From Trogon surrucura (Eukaryota; Chordata; Aves; Trogoniformes; Trogonidae): a stretch of DNA of 64,000 nucleotides. Of the stretch, positions 49,010-61,060 are shown one piece after another. The notes beneath the pieces are model-generated. The model was given only the letters and a program-made list of their open reading frames with translations. It made no database searches and was not told the origin of the DNA. Numbering within the stretch: the first letter of the stretch is position 1; every line of letters starts with the position of its first letter. The stretch spans positions 2,567,395-2,631,394 of the forward strand of contig CM036619.1 of assembly GCA_020746105.1 (NCBI GenBank), given 5' to 3'. The translations under genes and the position numbers were made by a program.

Positions 49010-49210
49010 TTTCTTTACAATTTCACCTCGCTCCCTTCTTTCTATTTCCTTCTCTTCTTTTCCCCTGATTTTTTTCTCTCCTTTGTCTTCCTTCCTCCCT
49101 TCCTTTGGCCATTTTCCATGACACATTCTGCCTTTTCTTCTTGCTCTTAATGCATCTCTCTGGCACTCCCCCCTTTGCATTCTCTGCATCTCTCCTTCTC
49201 TTGCTCTCTG
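49010..49210. repeat. Pyrimidine-rich tract
   Basis: About 200 bp dominated by C and T on the plus strand (CTCCCTTCTTTCTATTTCC, CCTTCCTCCCTTCC and similar). It is low-complexity and imperfect. Confidence 0.75.
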
Positions 49211-49914
49211 CAGAACACTGTGAAAAGTGACTTCATTCAAGTCGTGCTTATTCCATTACCCTGCTCTCGCTTCAGGGTCAAACAGGCTCCAATCAGAATA
49301 AAGTATTTCTTAATGCCACGCAGTTTGCCTGAGACCTTACAAGCAAGCTGTTCTTTCAGTTTTTTCCATCGTTGATACCGTGAAAGGCTGAACAAAGTCT
49401 TTATAGGTACACCATCACACTAATAAAGTCACCGCAAAATTAAACTATTTATTTTGCTTCCAAATTAAACCCAAGCATATGAGTTTGGAATCTGAGGGGG
49501 GGCTGGGCTTTGTTTGTTTTCAGAAATGTGTTTGCTCTTCAGAATGGTTGCCTTGAGCCTGACTTCCTGCACATTTGAAATTAAAGACTCATGAAGTCAG
49601 AGAATTACAGAAGCACTGGTTGCAAGAGGCGTCTAGCCCTTTCTAATGCAATTTACTATGTGGAGTAGGACTACCACTAACATCCATTTCTCAAAAATGG
49701 AAAGCTCCCATCCCTATGGTGACCATGCGAGAGTGACACCACTCTCATGGCAATAGGGATTTTCCTGCTACCGCACATGAATCCCTCAAGCTCCACTTTG
49801 TGTTTTTTCCCCTTGATCAATCATCAGGCACAAGCGAGAGGAGTTTGGTTTTATAGTTGTTGTAATTGCCCCTCTGACACCTGTAGGTCATGATTGTGCT
49901 GCTTCTCACATTTA

Positions 49915-50353
49915 GAGCCACAAAGATGGTGAAGGGAGTGGAGCATCTCCCTTATGAGGAAAGGCTGAAAGAGCTGGGTCTCTTTAGCTTGGAGAAGAGG
50001 AGGCTGAGGGGTGACCTCATTCATGTTTATAAATATGTCAAGGGGGAATGTCAGGAAGATGGAGCCAGGCTCTTTTCAGCGGCGTCCACTGACAAGACAA
50101 GGGGCAATGGATGTAAGGAGGTTCCATAAAAATATGAGGAAAACCTTTTTCACTGTGAGGGTGACCGAGCACTGGAACAGGCTGCCCAGGGAGGTTGTGG
50201 AATCTCCTTCTCTGGAGACATTCAAAACCCGCCTGGACGCGTTCCTGTGCGCTCTACTGTAGGTGATCCTGCTCTGGCAGGGGGGCTGGACTAGATGATC
50301 TTTCAAGGTCCCTTCCAATCCCTCGCATTCAGTGATTCTGTGATTCTGTGATT
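49915..50353 (+). mobile_element. CR1 LINE 3' fragment
   Basis: It starts at GAGCCACAAAGATGGTGAAG and includes GGGAGTGGAGCATCTCCCTT, ending in CAGTGATTCTGTGATTCTGT. Two overlapping frames carry the ORF2 C-terminus ([20 protein letters not shown], then [20 protein letters not shown]). Confidence 0.93.
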
Positions 50354-51550
50354 TGCCTTTGCAAGACCAAGCAAGTCCAGCTCTCCCTACCTGTCCTCAC
50401 AGGTCATGACCTCAAAGTAATGAGTCTCACTCTGTTCTTCTGATGAAGAACTGGACTAAGTGCGTGGGATTTACTCCAAGAATTGCTCAGGAACTATTTT
50501 ACTGTGTCACTGGTGTAAAGGCTTTTCTCTGTTCTTGAGAAGTTTCTTGTGCCGCACTGTATTGATTTTGCTGCTGGTTGAACAACTCTCGTCAAAGCAG
50601 AAAGCCGGCTGTAAAAAATGTTGGAAAATAATGCTTTCAGCAGTGCTCACAAAAGCAAGCAGCTTTCTAAACAAAAGCATGTGTGTCAGTGCTGTAAGAA
50701 AACAACTGAGAAGGGCTGAATGACCAAGAGGTGAATGTGCTCTCATCATCTGCCAAAAAAAAAAAATACTCTTTGTTTGTTTTGGGCTTTTTTTATATCC
50801 CCATTCAGTTAGATTCTGGATTTCTCATTCAGGCTCAGACTCTTTGTATGAATATATATATACTGCAGTGGGATGATGAAGCACCAGCCGTGTCCTCTGC
50901 TCCAGTATAACCACTGGACAAGAAGAGCAGCCACCTTGAAGGGCAGCAATCCACAATAATTATATGATATCATTTAGGGACTTTGGTAACGAGAGATGCT
51001 ACAACACCTTCACCTGGGTGAGACCCAGGCTCTCGACACAGTTCAGCTGACAAAGGTGTAGCTGACTTATCTCTCCACCTCCAGGGGCTCTGCAGACCCA
51101 AGAGGAGCAAAACCTTGCACTTGTCTTCAGAAGGAGCAGATGTGACGTGCATGAGGAGCAAACCCGCTTAATAAGCAGGTGCTGTTCATACTCCACCACC
51201 CTCCTGACCACCATGCAGTACCCGATGAAAGTAGCACTGATATCCAGCTGTCTGGTCAAACTGGGACATGCCTGTTGCTGAGGTCTGGGGTAAAGCTGGA
51301 GCTGCTCAAGGGAAGGCTCAGTTTTCACCTCCTGGAAGACATATTTCTTCCACTAATTGTAAGATAGGGAAGCAGTAAGAGGACACAAGCTCTTTTCGAT
51401 AGTCTAAAATACGGGCAGTAGCAGGAATTTAGTGAAGGCAGGACTGGGCCACAGCTGAAAGGACCCTTGGTGGGTCAGCATTATCAAAGGAACTACACAG
51501 TTCATTCCACTCAAAAGAGAAGAGCAGTGAGGAGGTACCAAATCATGTTT

Positions 51551-51741
51551 TCACAGAACTGTAGATGGGTTTGAGTTGGAAAATCATCCGGTCCAACACC
51601 CACTGCCATGGGCAGGGACACCTTCCACTAGATCAGGTTGCTCAAAGTCCTGTTCGACCTAACTGTGAACACCTGCAGGGATGAGACAATCCATAACTTC
51701 TCTGGGCAACCCGTACCAGCGTCTGTCACCACAGGTCCTGG
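51551..51741 (-). mobile_element. CR1 LINE 3' part, split by an LTR
   Basis: A minus-strand CR1 3' end (TCACAGAACTGTAGATGGGT, GGGCAGGGACACCTTCCACT, ACTTCTCTGGGCAACCCGTA). It breaks off where the LTR begins and appears to resume after it at about 52047. Confidence 0.85.
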
Positions 51742-52046
51742 TGCCATGGTTTAACCGCACTGGGCAGCTAAGCACCACAGAGCTGGTCATGGGATGGAGG
51801 GAGAATTAGAAGGGTCATTTGGGGTCAGCTATCCCAGCTGTGTCCCCTCCCAATTTCTTCTGTACCCCCAGTCTACTTGCTGGTGGGGCAGTCTGAGGAG
51901 CAGGAAAGGCCTTGATGCTGCGTAATCATTGCTCAGCAACAACTAAAACATCGCTGTGTTGTCAACACCATTTTCACCCCAACTCTAAAGCACATCCCCA
52001 TACAAGCTACTGTGGAGAAATTTAACTCTGTCCTAAACAAAACCCG
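51742..52046 (+). mobile_element. Fossil solo LTR of an endogenous retrovirus (partial)
   Basis: It begins with TGCCATGGTTTAACCGC and carries the landmarks of a widespread avian ERV LTR (a CAGCTAAGCACCAC block, a GCTGTGTCCCCTCCCAA block, a TCAGCAACAACTAAAACATC block and a terminal TTAACTCTGTCCTA block). No internal retroviral genes are present. It looks like a shortened, decayed solo LTR, inserted into a CR1. The exact class (ERVL or ERVK-like) cannot be settled by eye. It is younger than the CR1 that it splits. Confidence 0.75.
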
Positions 52047-52145
52047 TTAAAAAAATCTTTCTCTGTCTTTCTAACAACACTTCATATACTGGAAGACCAC
52101 CATGAAGTCTCCCCAGAGCTTTCTCTGTCCTCTAAACTCTGAGGA
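52047..52145 (-). mobile_element. CR1 LINE continuation beyond the LTR
   Basis: The segment with ACTGGAAGACCACCATGAAG and TCTCCCCAGAGCTTTCTCTG matches the CR1 region expected next after the piece at 51551-51741 in the same orientation. Taken together they form one element interrupted by the LTR. Confidence 0.72.
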
Positions 52146-52922
52146 GGGCTTTGAGATAAAGCCCGGCATACAGATCATTTAGTGGCATCATTAATAAATA
52201 ATCATTTCACAACCTCTTTCTGGAACAAACTGACATCCTCCCCAGCTCAGCCCACGTCAGTGCAAGACAGACCCAGAGAATTACTACCTCATTTTGCTTC
52301 CTTCGTATCATAACTACAGGTTTCTCATGTCACAGCTAATAGTCACCCATTATTGGGAACGCATTTGTGGAGCTGAGGGCCCCTTTTATGTAATTTGGCC
52401 AGTCTAACAGGCAATTCCATGTAATTACAGTACACAAAAATCACCCGGAGAGACATCTTAATGCGCTACTATTTATTAGCAATCGCTAACTCTTCACTCG
52501 GTATCGAGTCTGCTCTCAAGATACAACATGGCAATCTGCGTTTAGTAAACAGCTTTGATCAAGATCTCAGGGCAGAGGAGTGGTCACGCAGCTGCTTGTT
52601 AATAAGAACTGTCAGGATAAATTCCTGCAGGCTGGTGGGGAATTACAGGAGTTAACAGCACGTGTTATCTACCTGCCAGTTGTCAACACCACGGTCAGCT
52701 TGCTGCCGCTCTCTGAACTACCAGACTGCACCCTCAATGACACAATTTCCAGCCCTAGTATCAAGGAGGGATGGATTAAGCTTGCATTAACTCAAAGGGC
52801 CACTCTCCTCCTTCCCAACCAGCTGTTCCCAAACATTTTCACTGTCATAATTTAAAATACATCATGCTTTATTCCCTCTCCACCCCCTCCCCATTGCGGT
52901 TGGCCAAGCTACCAAAATGACA

Positions 52923-53020
52923 CAATCATAGAATGGTTTGGATTGGAAGGGACCTTGAAGATCATCTAGTTCCAACGCCTCTGCCATGGGCAGGGACACC
53001 TTCCACTAGACCAGGCTGCT
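52923..53020 (-). mobile_element. Short CR1 LINE 3' end
   Basis: AATCATAGAATGGTTTGGAT followed by CTTGAAGATCATCTAGTTCC and ACCTTCCACTAGACCAGGCT: the last 100 bp of a CR1. Confidence 0.88.
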
Positions 53021-54696
53021 GTTTAAACAGACTCTAATGATTACCCATGAGTTATTCTGATGAGTAACTTTGCATTCCTCTGCGAGCCGCAGTTTGGGAA
53101 GCAGCAAGGGGACCGCAGGCGAGGAGAGCGGGGCTCTATTCCCAGCTTGCCCACAGGTCAACTGTGCTCGTGTGGCTCCATCATTTAAGCCAATCTTTAC
53201 AAAGCCCTCTCAAGTAACCTGCTTTACATTGCAAACACTGGCCTTAACTTCTCAGGGGCCTATTTTGACCCCCTGGAAATAGAAAAGAAAAGAATGACGC
53301 TGCCCTCCATCTCTCTTCCAAAGCTTAATTCAGCTAGATTTCTGGTATGTGTAAATGCCTCAGGGGGTTCCTAGGGCTATGTCAGAACAATCAAGCATCA
53401 GCTTCTCATTCTCTGCTGTGCAATATTAACATGGGGAGGTATGGAGGAGAGAGAGAAAAGAGCTTTTGGCTTAACTGTTTGTGAGCTGGTCAGACGGAGT
53501 GTCTGATTTTTAAATCTTTGCTTTTCATCCATACGGCAAGACTTTCTCCGTTCCAGCCTTTCTTTTTAAAACATGTTAAAGAAAAATAAAACCATTTTCC
53601 AAAATAAAGCTGGTAATAATCACAGTGGACTACTCCTTTTCAGGTACACCATCTTTCCTTCTGAGACAACTGAGGGAGAAGTGAACTTCAATCAGCTTTT
53701 GCAGCACTGCTGTCACAGGCACTGTGATAAGTAGCAAACCTCTACCTCTCTATGTCAGTCCTAGAAAATAAAATGGTCCAGGACCCACACTATTGCCTTG
53801 AGATGAAGTGATAAGGCATAGATGATACAAACTCAGTGTTTGAAACAGAGGGGTCTTGTCCGTACTGTCTAGAGGAACACTCATGGACTATGGCATCCCC
53901 CCAGGACCACAGATTGGGCATCGTTAGTTGGCACAACCCAAGACACAGTCAGGGACCATCATAACAAACAGTAGGGACAATTACACGACAGTGCTAGACC
54001 CACTTTTGCCATGGAATTTATTATCACTATCACTTCTAGCATTATTTTACAATATGGTCATATGCTCTAACTACATTAAAAAATGGCCTTTTTTCATTGC
54101 TCCTTTCTGTCTGGAATTGCCCTTTTGATGTACTACATAGAGGATAATCAAACCAAAGCCTGCAACTGATTTGCAAGCCAGTTCTTGCATTACCCATCTT
54201 GCCCTGCTTTCACAAGCACGCCCTCATCTCTAGTAACTTCATAGCAGCAGTGCCGAGCACCTTGCAGGGAAATGTGGTAAGATTTACACACAGTTTAAAA
54301 TAAAATAAATCCATGGCAGACTGGGAATGGAAAAATGAGGGTGGAATCCAGACTGTGTTTATCCTGATTTAAGCAGCGTTTTGGTTCCACGCCAGGTGAC
54401 AGCATTTCACCAAATTATTCCAAAACAGCCCGCTGTTTGTTTTACTTTATCAATGTCGTGTCGGTGAGTGATGCCAGATGGGCAGCTCTCCCCACAGCAT
54501 GGGCAACACGTGCCTTCCCCATGCTCGTGCATCCTACCCTTTGGAGAGACTCAACTGAGGAGTGGGGGAAACACCCAAGGCCATGGTGTCTGGAGGAAGA
54601 CTTCTGCCAAAGATGTTCATAATACCCTGATGCCTACCATCATGGAGAAGAAACATCTGCCTTCCCTTTCCCCTTGTAGCACCTCTGCCTGTTGAA

Positions 54697-55133
54697 GCAT
54701 AGAACCACAGAATTCTCTAGGCTGGAAAAGGCCTTTAAGATTATCAAGTCCAACCATTAACCCAGCACTGCCAGGTCCACCACTAAACCATGTCCCTAAG
54801 CACCACATCCACAAATACCTCCAGGGATGGCAACTCCACCACTTTCCTGAGAAGCCTGTTCCAATGCTCAACAAGCCTTACCATGAAGAATTTTTTCTAA
54901 CTTGAAGCCATTTCCTCTTGTTGAACCACTTGTTACTTGGGAGACAAGACTGAGCTCACACTTCGCTGCAGCCTCCTTTCAGGTAGTTGTAGAAAGCAAA
55001 AAAGTCTCCCCTCAGCCTCCTTTTCTCCAGGTTAAACAACCCCAGTTTCCTCAGCTGCTCCTCATAAGACTTGTGCTGTAGACTCTTCATCAGCTTCATT
55101 GCCCTTCTTTGGACACACTCGATCACCTCATAA
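54697..55133 (-). mobile_element. CR1 LINE 3' fragment
   Basis: A minus-strand copy with tail GCATAGAACCACAGAATTCT and internal blocks CCACATCCACAAATACCTCC and CCTCAGCCTCCTTTTCTCCA. It ends in ORF2 sequence (TCATTGCCCTTCTTTGGACA). It is moderately old. Confidence 0.91.
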
Positions 55134-56384
55134 GACCAGTCTTTAAGAAAAAAGCTTCATCCAAAGCATATGAACAACTGTGTGAAGACTGCACAAACCA
55201 TCCCTAAAGCATCTCTTAAACCTTGTCTTCATTCAGCCCTTTTAATTATTACCTGCAGATGTGATTCCTTTCCAGTAGGATGCAGGTAAAAGTTCCTATC
55301 TCTTGCTTGTCAGTCACTGAAGATCTCTGCACTGTCAATAGCTCCTGACCCAAATTAACGTCGAAGGAGCAACTTTGAAAAAAGAGACATCTCCAGCTCA
55401 TTATCAGTCCTCAGAGGCTCTCAAGGACTCATCAGCTAGAGCTCACCTCTCAAAAGGAGATGAAGGGACTTCAGACATTTATTAGATGATCCCCACATTG
55501 TTATGATGATAGGGATAGCTTTATTCCCATTGCAACCCAAAGATCTGGCATGTTTCCACCCACTCAGTGCCACACACTTGGGTTACTGGGGAGTCACTGG
55601 TGCTAATTCCCTCTACATGGAACAGTGATCTCGAAGAGGCACTCAAGGAATCAGCTCCTGGCCCCGATGCCCATCTCATTCACAGCGGAATGATTGGGAA
55701 GTAAAACTGTAACAGCCCTTGGATTTACAACTGTACCATGTTGATATAAACAAGATCAAAACTGGCCCCAGTAGTAGGATATTCCCCACCTGGGGAACAG
55801 CTGACATGATCGCCATATTTAAAAGACCAAAAAGAACAATTTGTCAGGAAAAGTGAAAGCATTTTCTTGATTGTGGGAAAAGAGCGGAGTCATTTCCCTT
55901 TCACGGATTTATTGAATATATCCTGTATATCCTTCTGGTTAGTAGGGCAGTAGCTAGCTAGTGAGCACTTGAGTTGCAGACTTGATTTTGACTGACCATT
56001 ATCAAGCACACACCCATTTCCTGATTAGATAGCCCTAATATTTAGATAGAAGTTTCAAGCTCAACTACTCATAATTACAAGTCCAACATTTGTTTTCCAT
56101 GCATATTGCCCATTTTATTGCCATTACCGCCCAAATCTTGCCTGTAGATTTGTCCATTCATATATCCATAGATAGCAAAAGTATGAAGCACACGAGTGTT
56201 TCCGAAACTGATTCAACTCTGGTTTAAATGAGTAGACATTTTTTGTAAAAAAAAATAATAATGACTTAATTTCCACATCTCACTGCACGGCATGTCAAAT
56301 GCAACCTTTAGGCAGGGCACAGCAGGGCTCAATGATGAAGCAGTGAGCCAAAGTTACTTTGAAGGGCTTTTATAGGCCAAAGTA

Positions 56385-56602
56385 TCGTAGAATTGTAGGA
56401 TTCTAAAGGTTGCAAAAGACCTCTAAGATCACCTAGTCCGACTGTCAACCCAATACTACTATGACCACTATACTACATACTGAGATCTACACATTTTTTT
56501 AACACTTCCAAGGATGGTGACCCCACCACTTCCCTGGGCAGCCTGTTCCAACACCTCACCACTCTTTCAGCAATGAATTTTTTCCTAATATCCAATCTGA
56601 GT
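56385..56602 (-). mobile_element. CR1 LINE 3' fragment
   Basis: TCGTAGAATTGTAGGATTCT marks the tail. CTTCCCTGGGCAGCCTGTTC and TTTTTTCCTAATATCCAATC are internal CR1 blocks. It is diverged. Confidence 0.87.
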
Positions 56603-57404
56603 GCTACGGAGAGAATTGCAGAACGATAGACGAAAGACAAGAACAACAACAGTTCGACTGATTCTTCAAACACAACATGCTTAGCCCTTGAAGTGCTTTG
56701 AAGAAGAAGCTAATCTCATTTAGTACTAATGCGCTGGCTCCCACCCATGATGAGCCCGTGAAACCCAGCCTTCATCACCCACTTGTTACCATTTTCAAAT
56801 GAGAACCTTTGTGATGTCTCCCACACCGCACTCTGCCTTCGGTGAAGCTCCCCCCCAAATAAAAACTAAACCACACCTAGAAATCCACCCAGTGCTCTTA
56901 CTTTAAGCCTCCTCTGCTTGGTGCAATGCCTACAAAGCGATCCTGACAACGGCAGATGTGCCACCACTTACTGCGGATCGCGATGACTAATGCCCTCGCG
57001 CTGTTTACATGGTGCCCCCGCATCCCGCCTCCATCCAAGCATCCCTAGGGTTACGTCAGCTGGGATTTTCAGCTGTATTTCACCTATTTTTTGGAGGGTG
57101 GGGGGTGGCTTTGTGGCTCATTCAGCTCTGAGCAGGCTGAAGTTGTGCTCTGGCAGCTAAAGCCTCCCAGGTGACAGATGGTCCGAATAATGCATTATAA
57201 ATACAAAATAACAGGGGATCAACAGGTATGGCTGGATATAGAAAGCAAGTCAGGTTGTGTCCCCAGCTGTGGATAGACTCTGTGTGATTTTTTTCCAAAT
57301 ACATGTCCTAAATCCACCATGGTTTTCCCATCTGCCTCCATCCTGCTCCTTCACCTCCAAGAAACATGTCACACCACTGCCACGTCTCTCTCTTTCACAT
57401 AGTG

Positions 57405-57460
57405 AGAATCATAGAATCACAGAATGTCTTAGGTTGGAAGGGCCCTTAGAGATCATCTAA
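57405..57460 (-). mobile_element. Minimal CR1 LINE 3' tail
   Basis: Only about 55 bp: GAATCATAGAATCACAGAAT, TTAGGTTGGAAGGGCCCTTA and GAGATCATCTAA. An extremely 5'-truncated insertion. Confidence 0.83.
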
Positions 57461-60400
57461 AAGCATCATCACAGGAAAAAAAGGTGAGAAAAGACCTGAC
57501 AAACTCAGCTCACTCCTTTGCCTACCTCAAAGCTAGCTAAGCAATCACCAGCCTTTTCAAAAAAGCCTTTGCTGACGGAGGCTGGGCTCTCAGTACTTGG
57601 ATATCCCTGCAGACAGAAGGTTTTCCCTTGTGCCTAAATTAAATCTCTCACACTGCAATTTGAGTCCAATCCCCAGCAAACACAAAAAGAAGATTATTCC
57701 CTTTTCCACCGCTGCCTTCTACCCATTTAAAGACCATTATCCTCTTTCCCCTCAGTCTTTTCTCCTTGAGAAATGAGTCAAAGCATCTCACAGAGCTCAC
57801 CTCCACTCACCATCAGCGCGGAGGTACCACACCAAACATCTCTGACACAGCATCCCCTCCCATGCACGTACTCACATGCTCCCACACTCACCAGTACCAG
57901 TCATCCTGCTCGAACACAGAGCAGAGCATCCCGGAGAGGTACTGCTCACCCCCTGAGCTCACATTTGATGGCTCAAATCTGCGTGCACCAAGTATGAGAG
58001 CTGTTTTCTGAGCTCTTAGAAAAGGGGAAAGTGGGAATTGGGAAGGCCCTGGTGTGTCCTGGCTTAAATCCACACCTCCTTTAACAGAGCAGTAAGCTGT
58101 GGCTGGGTAATAGGGCAGCTGTCACACTCGCTAAGCTGCCTTCGTGGCAACAAGCCATTAAGCATTGCAGCTCAAAATAAGCACCAAACCCCTCAGGAAT
58201 GCTTGGACACGCAGTATCCCAGACGTGCAGGGAGAGTCTTGAATTTCAGCTGAAGACAAGGGACTAACCTCAACCCTTGTCTGCTCCTGGAGTCACTTGG
58301 TTAATGCCAGAGCTGCTCTTGCCTTTCCACTAAAGGGTGAATCTGGCTCGGTATTACTCATGCTGAAGCACTGAATCCCACAACGGTTTTAAGCTCCCAG
58401 CCACTTGATCATGTTCCTCTCCCACGTCCCCTTCAGATGAAGAGATACAGGGCGATGCAGCATTTGCCTGCAGAAGAGTCACTGCCAGGGCTGTGCGGAG
58501 CTCGTTGGCTCTGGCTCGCGGGGGAAGAGCCGCAGACCCACGCTGCTGCAAATCCCACTGCCTGGTGTTCTGTCGTGAGTCAAAAGGACCCGAGCGAAAC
58601 CACAACTGCCGAGCAGAAACTCAGCAGAGGAAAGCTGTTGGCTGTGAAGATCTAGTAAACTATCTGCTGGATCGACAGACAGCTGAATCCGCAGAGAGCC
58701 GCGAAGGAGGTGGGATGCTGGATGACTGCTTATTATGCTGAGCCAAATCCTTCTATTATTACCTTGCATGCTACCTGTCTTCTTTTAATATATTCAAGTG
58801 TTGTCTCTTCTAGAAGCACAGAACTGAGAGGGATTTCCTATCACCCCTGTCTCTGATTCCTTACCTACATATCTTCGAACACCAGTCACTAATTTGCTGA
58901 TGGGATCCTGTCTTCTGGGGATGTTTTATAGCAATGGCAATCTCCAGTCGCATCTCCTGGCACCCGGAGTGCAGCACAAGCTCTGTCAGTAATCCCTTTC
59001 CTCTAAAAACCCAACACAAATCATCCATACATTGACTCCAGATCCTCTCCAAACTCAAATGAGATTTAGCCCAAATTGACTCCGCAATGCTGACAGACTT
59101 CAGGTCAGCGACCACAAACTAGACGTTTAAAAGCAAGTGACTTCCAGTGAGGCAACGATGGAGGATGGCAATTCACCCCCCTCTGCTAAGCGACCACATC
59201 CGAAAAAATAAGGCAATTCTTTTAAGAGGGAGCCAGACTGTGGCTTGGCCCATTTGGCCATCTGAGGGCATCATACATCCTTTTCTACATCTTAATCGCA
59301 TTATTGAGAGAGAGTCAGAAGGGAAAACTGTCTGCCCAGCTGGTTCGTATGTGATCTTCTCCATGCTATCAACTCCTGCTGAAACTCACGGTAACTATAC
59401 CAGGCTTAGTGAAAAGAGCATCCCTGCTGAGCAAAGGAAAGATCAGTTTGTGCTTTGCAGGATCACAGCCTGCTCCTGCAGGCTGCCAAAGACCTCAGGG
59501 AAAGGCACCCCTGAGAAAAGACAGCAGCTGCTCCTGCTGTGGAGCAGGACCTGGGAGAACCCCAGAAATCCCCAGCAGCACTTAGAGCATAACCTTCCCC
59601 GATCTCAGCACAGAGCTCTCCTGAGACGAGCAGGAGTCCAGCTGGAGTGTCCCTTCATTGCTTCCACTTCAGCCTCTCAATATTTGGGGAGAATCCAGCG
59701 GGAACAGCACAAATCCCCAGGAAATCTTAGGAAATGCTTCCAGTTCAAGGGCTCTGCAAGCAGGAGGCACAGTCAGGTCCTGAGAGACACTCTAACAGCA
59801 GCAGCATCCCAGAGAGGACAGGCTGATTGCAGGAAAGAGGTGCCAACCGGCACAAGTGCGGGAAGGCTCACGGAGGATTTGGAGCCCAAATATTTGCAGC
59901 TCAGCAATGCTCGCCCTGGCACAGCTCTTGTTCACCGAGCAAGCGGAGGCTCCTAATGCTCTGTCAGGGAAATGACAGCACTTGGTGCTTTCTGTAGCAC
60001 CCTTCAGGCTTGGGGCACTGTGCAAATACAGAGCCTGGGATGCAGCAAGGGTGCTGCAGCTGGAGAAACGGAAGCAGAAAGCAATGAAGTGATTAGCCCA
60101 AGGTCATAATTTCACTTACAGGCACAGAAACAGCTCTGGCTGTAGCCAAGCCAGCACATCCATACACACGAGTCTAACAAACTCTTCCCCTGAGCAAACT
60201 GGCAGCAGTTTGCTGCCTTAAGATTACGAGCTGGGCAAAACTAAGAACTTCCCCTCAGCAGAAAAGCCAAAACTTCTGAATCAAAGGGTTAAGATTGTAG
60301 AAGAAGCAGCATCATTAGTAACAAAACCTGAAAACTATTGCAAAGGTGAGAACTGGCTGTTCTCAAGGTATGATTTGTTCTTACCCAGACTCCGAATCTC

Positions 60401-60822
60401 ACGTGATAAATGACGGTAGAATATAAATGTTGAAACGTTCATCTCCAAATAAAGTGCTCCTCTCTTGCCTAAGTGAAACACTGCTCTGATTTTCCACCAA
60501 AATCTTGTCCGAGCAGCTACACCCTTCCAAAAGGTTTTAATTTATTAACGCCAACATTTTTCAAGGAGAAAACCCTGCTGCTGGAAAACATGGATCTGCT
60601 CACCACGCAATCAAGGCCCTATAGAGTTTTGGGACCTTAAAATAACCCACCTTGTGTCTGCACACTCTGCATGAAATACTCAGACCTCCTATAGCACAGG
60701 GCAACCTTTTCAGACGGAAGATCTTCAAGACACAGACCTGTATGTTGATTACCTTTCCATAACCTACTCATGCAAGATGTACACCGGAAGTCTACTCTCC
60801 GTGCTTGCTATTTCCCAAGGGT

Positions 60823-61060
60823 AATCATAGAATCATAGAACAGTTCAGGTTGGAAAAGACCCTTGGGATCATCAAGTCCAACCATTAACCCTACACTACA
60901 ACCATTAACCCTACACTACAAGTTCACCCCTAAACCATATCACCCAACACCACATCTCAGCGACACTTAAACACATCCAGGGATGGCGACTCAACCACCT
61001 CCCTAGGCAGTCTGTTCCAGTGTCTGACCACTCTTTCCGTGAAGAATTTCCTTCTCCTCT
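60823..61060 (-). mobile_element. CR1 LINE 3' fragment with double 20-bp module
   Basis: A minus-strand copy with tail AATCATAGAATCATAGAACA. It contains a perfect tandem duplication of ACCATTAACCCTACACTACA at 60881-60900 and 60901-60920, then the GTGTCTGACCACTCTTTCCG block. It belongs to the same group as the pieces at 4788 and 24253. Confidence 0.91.
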
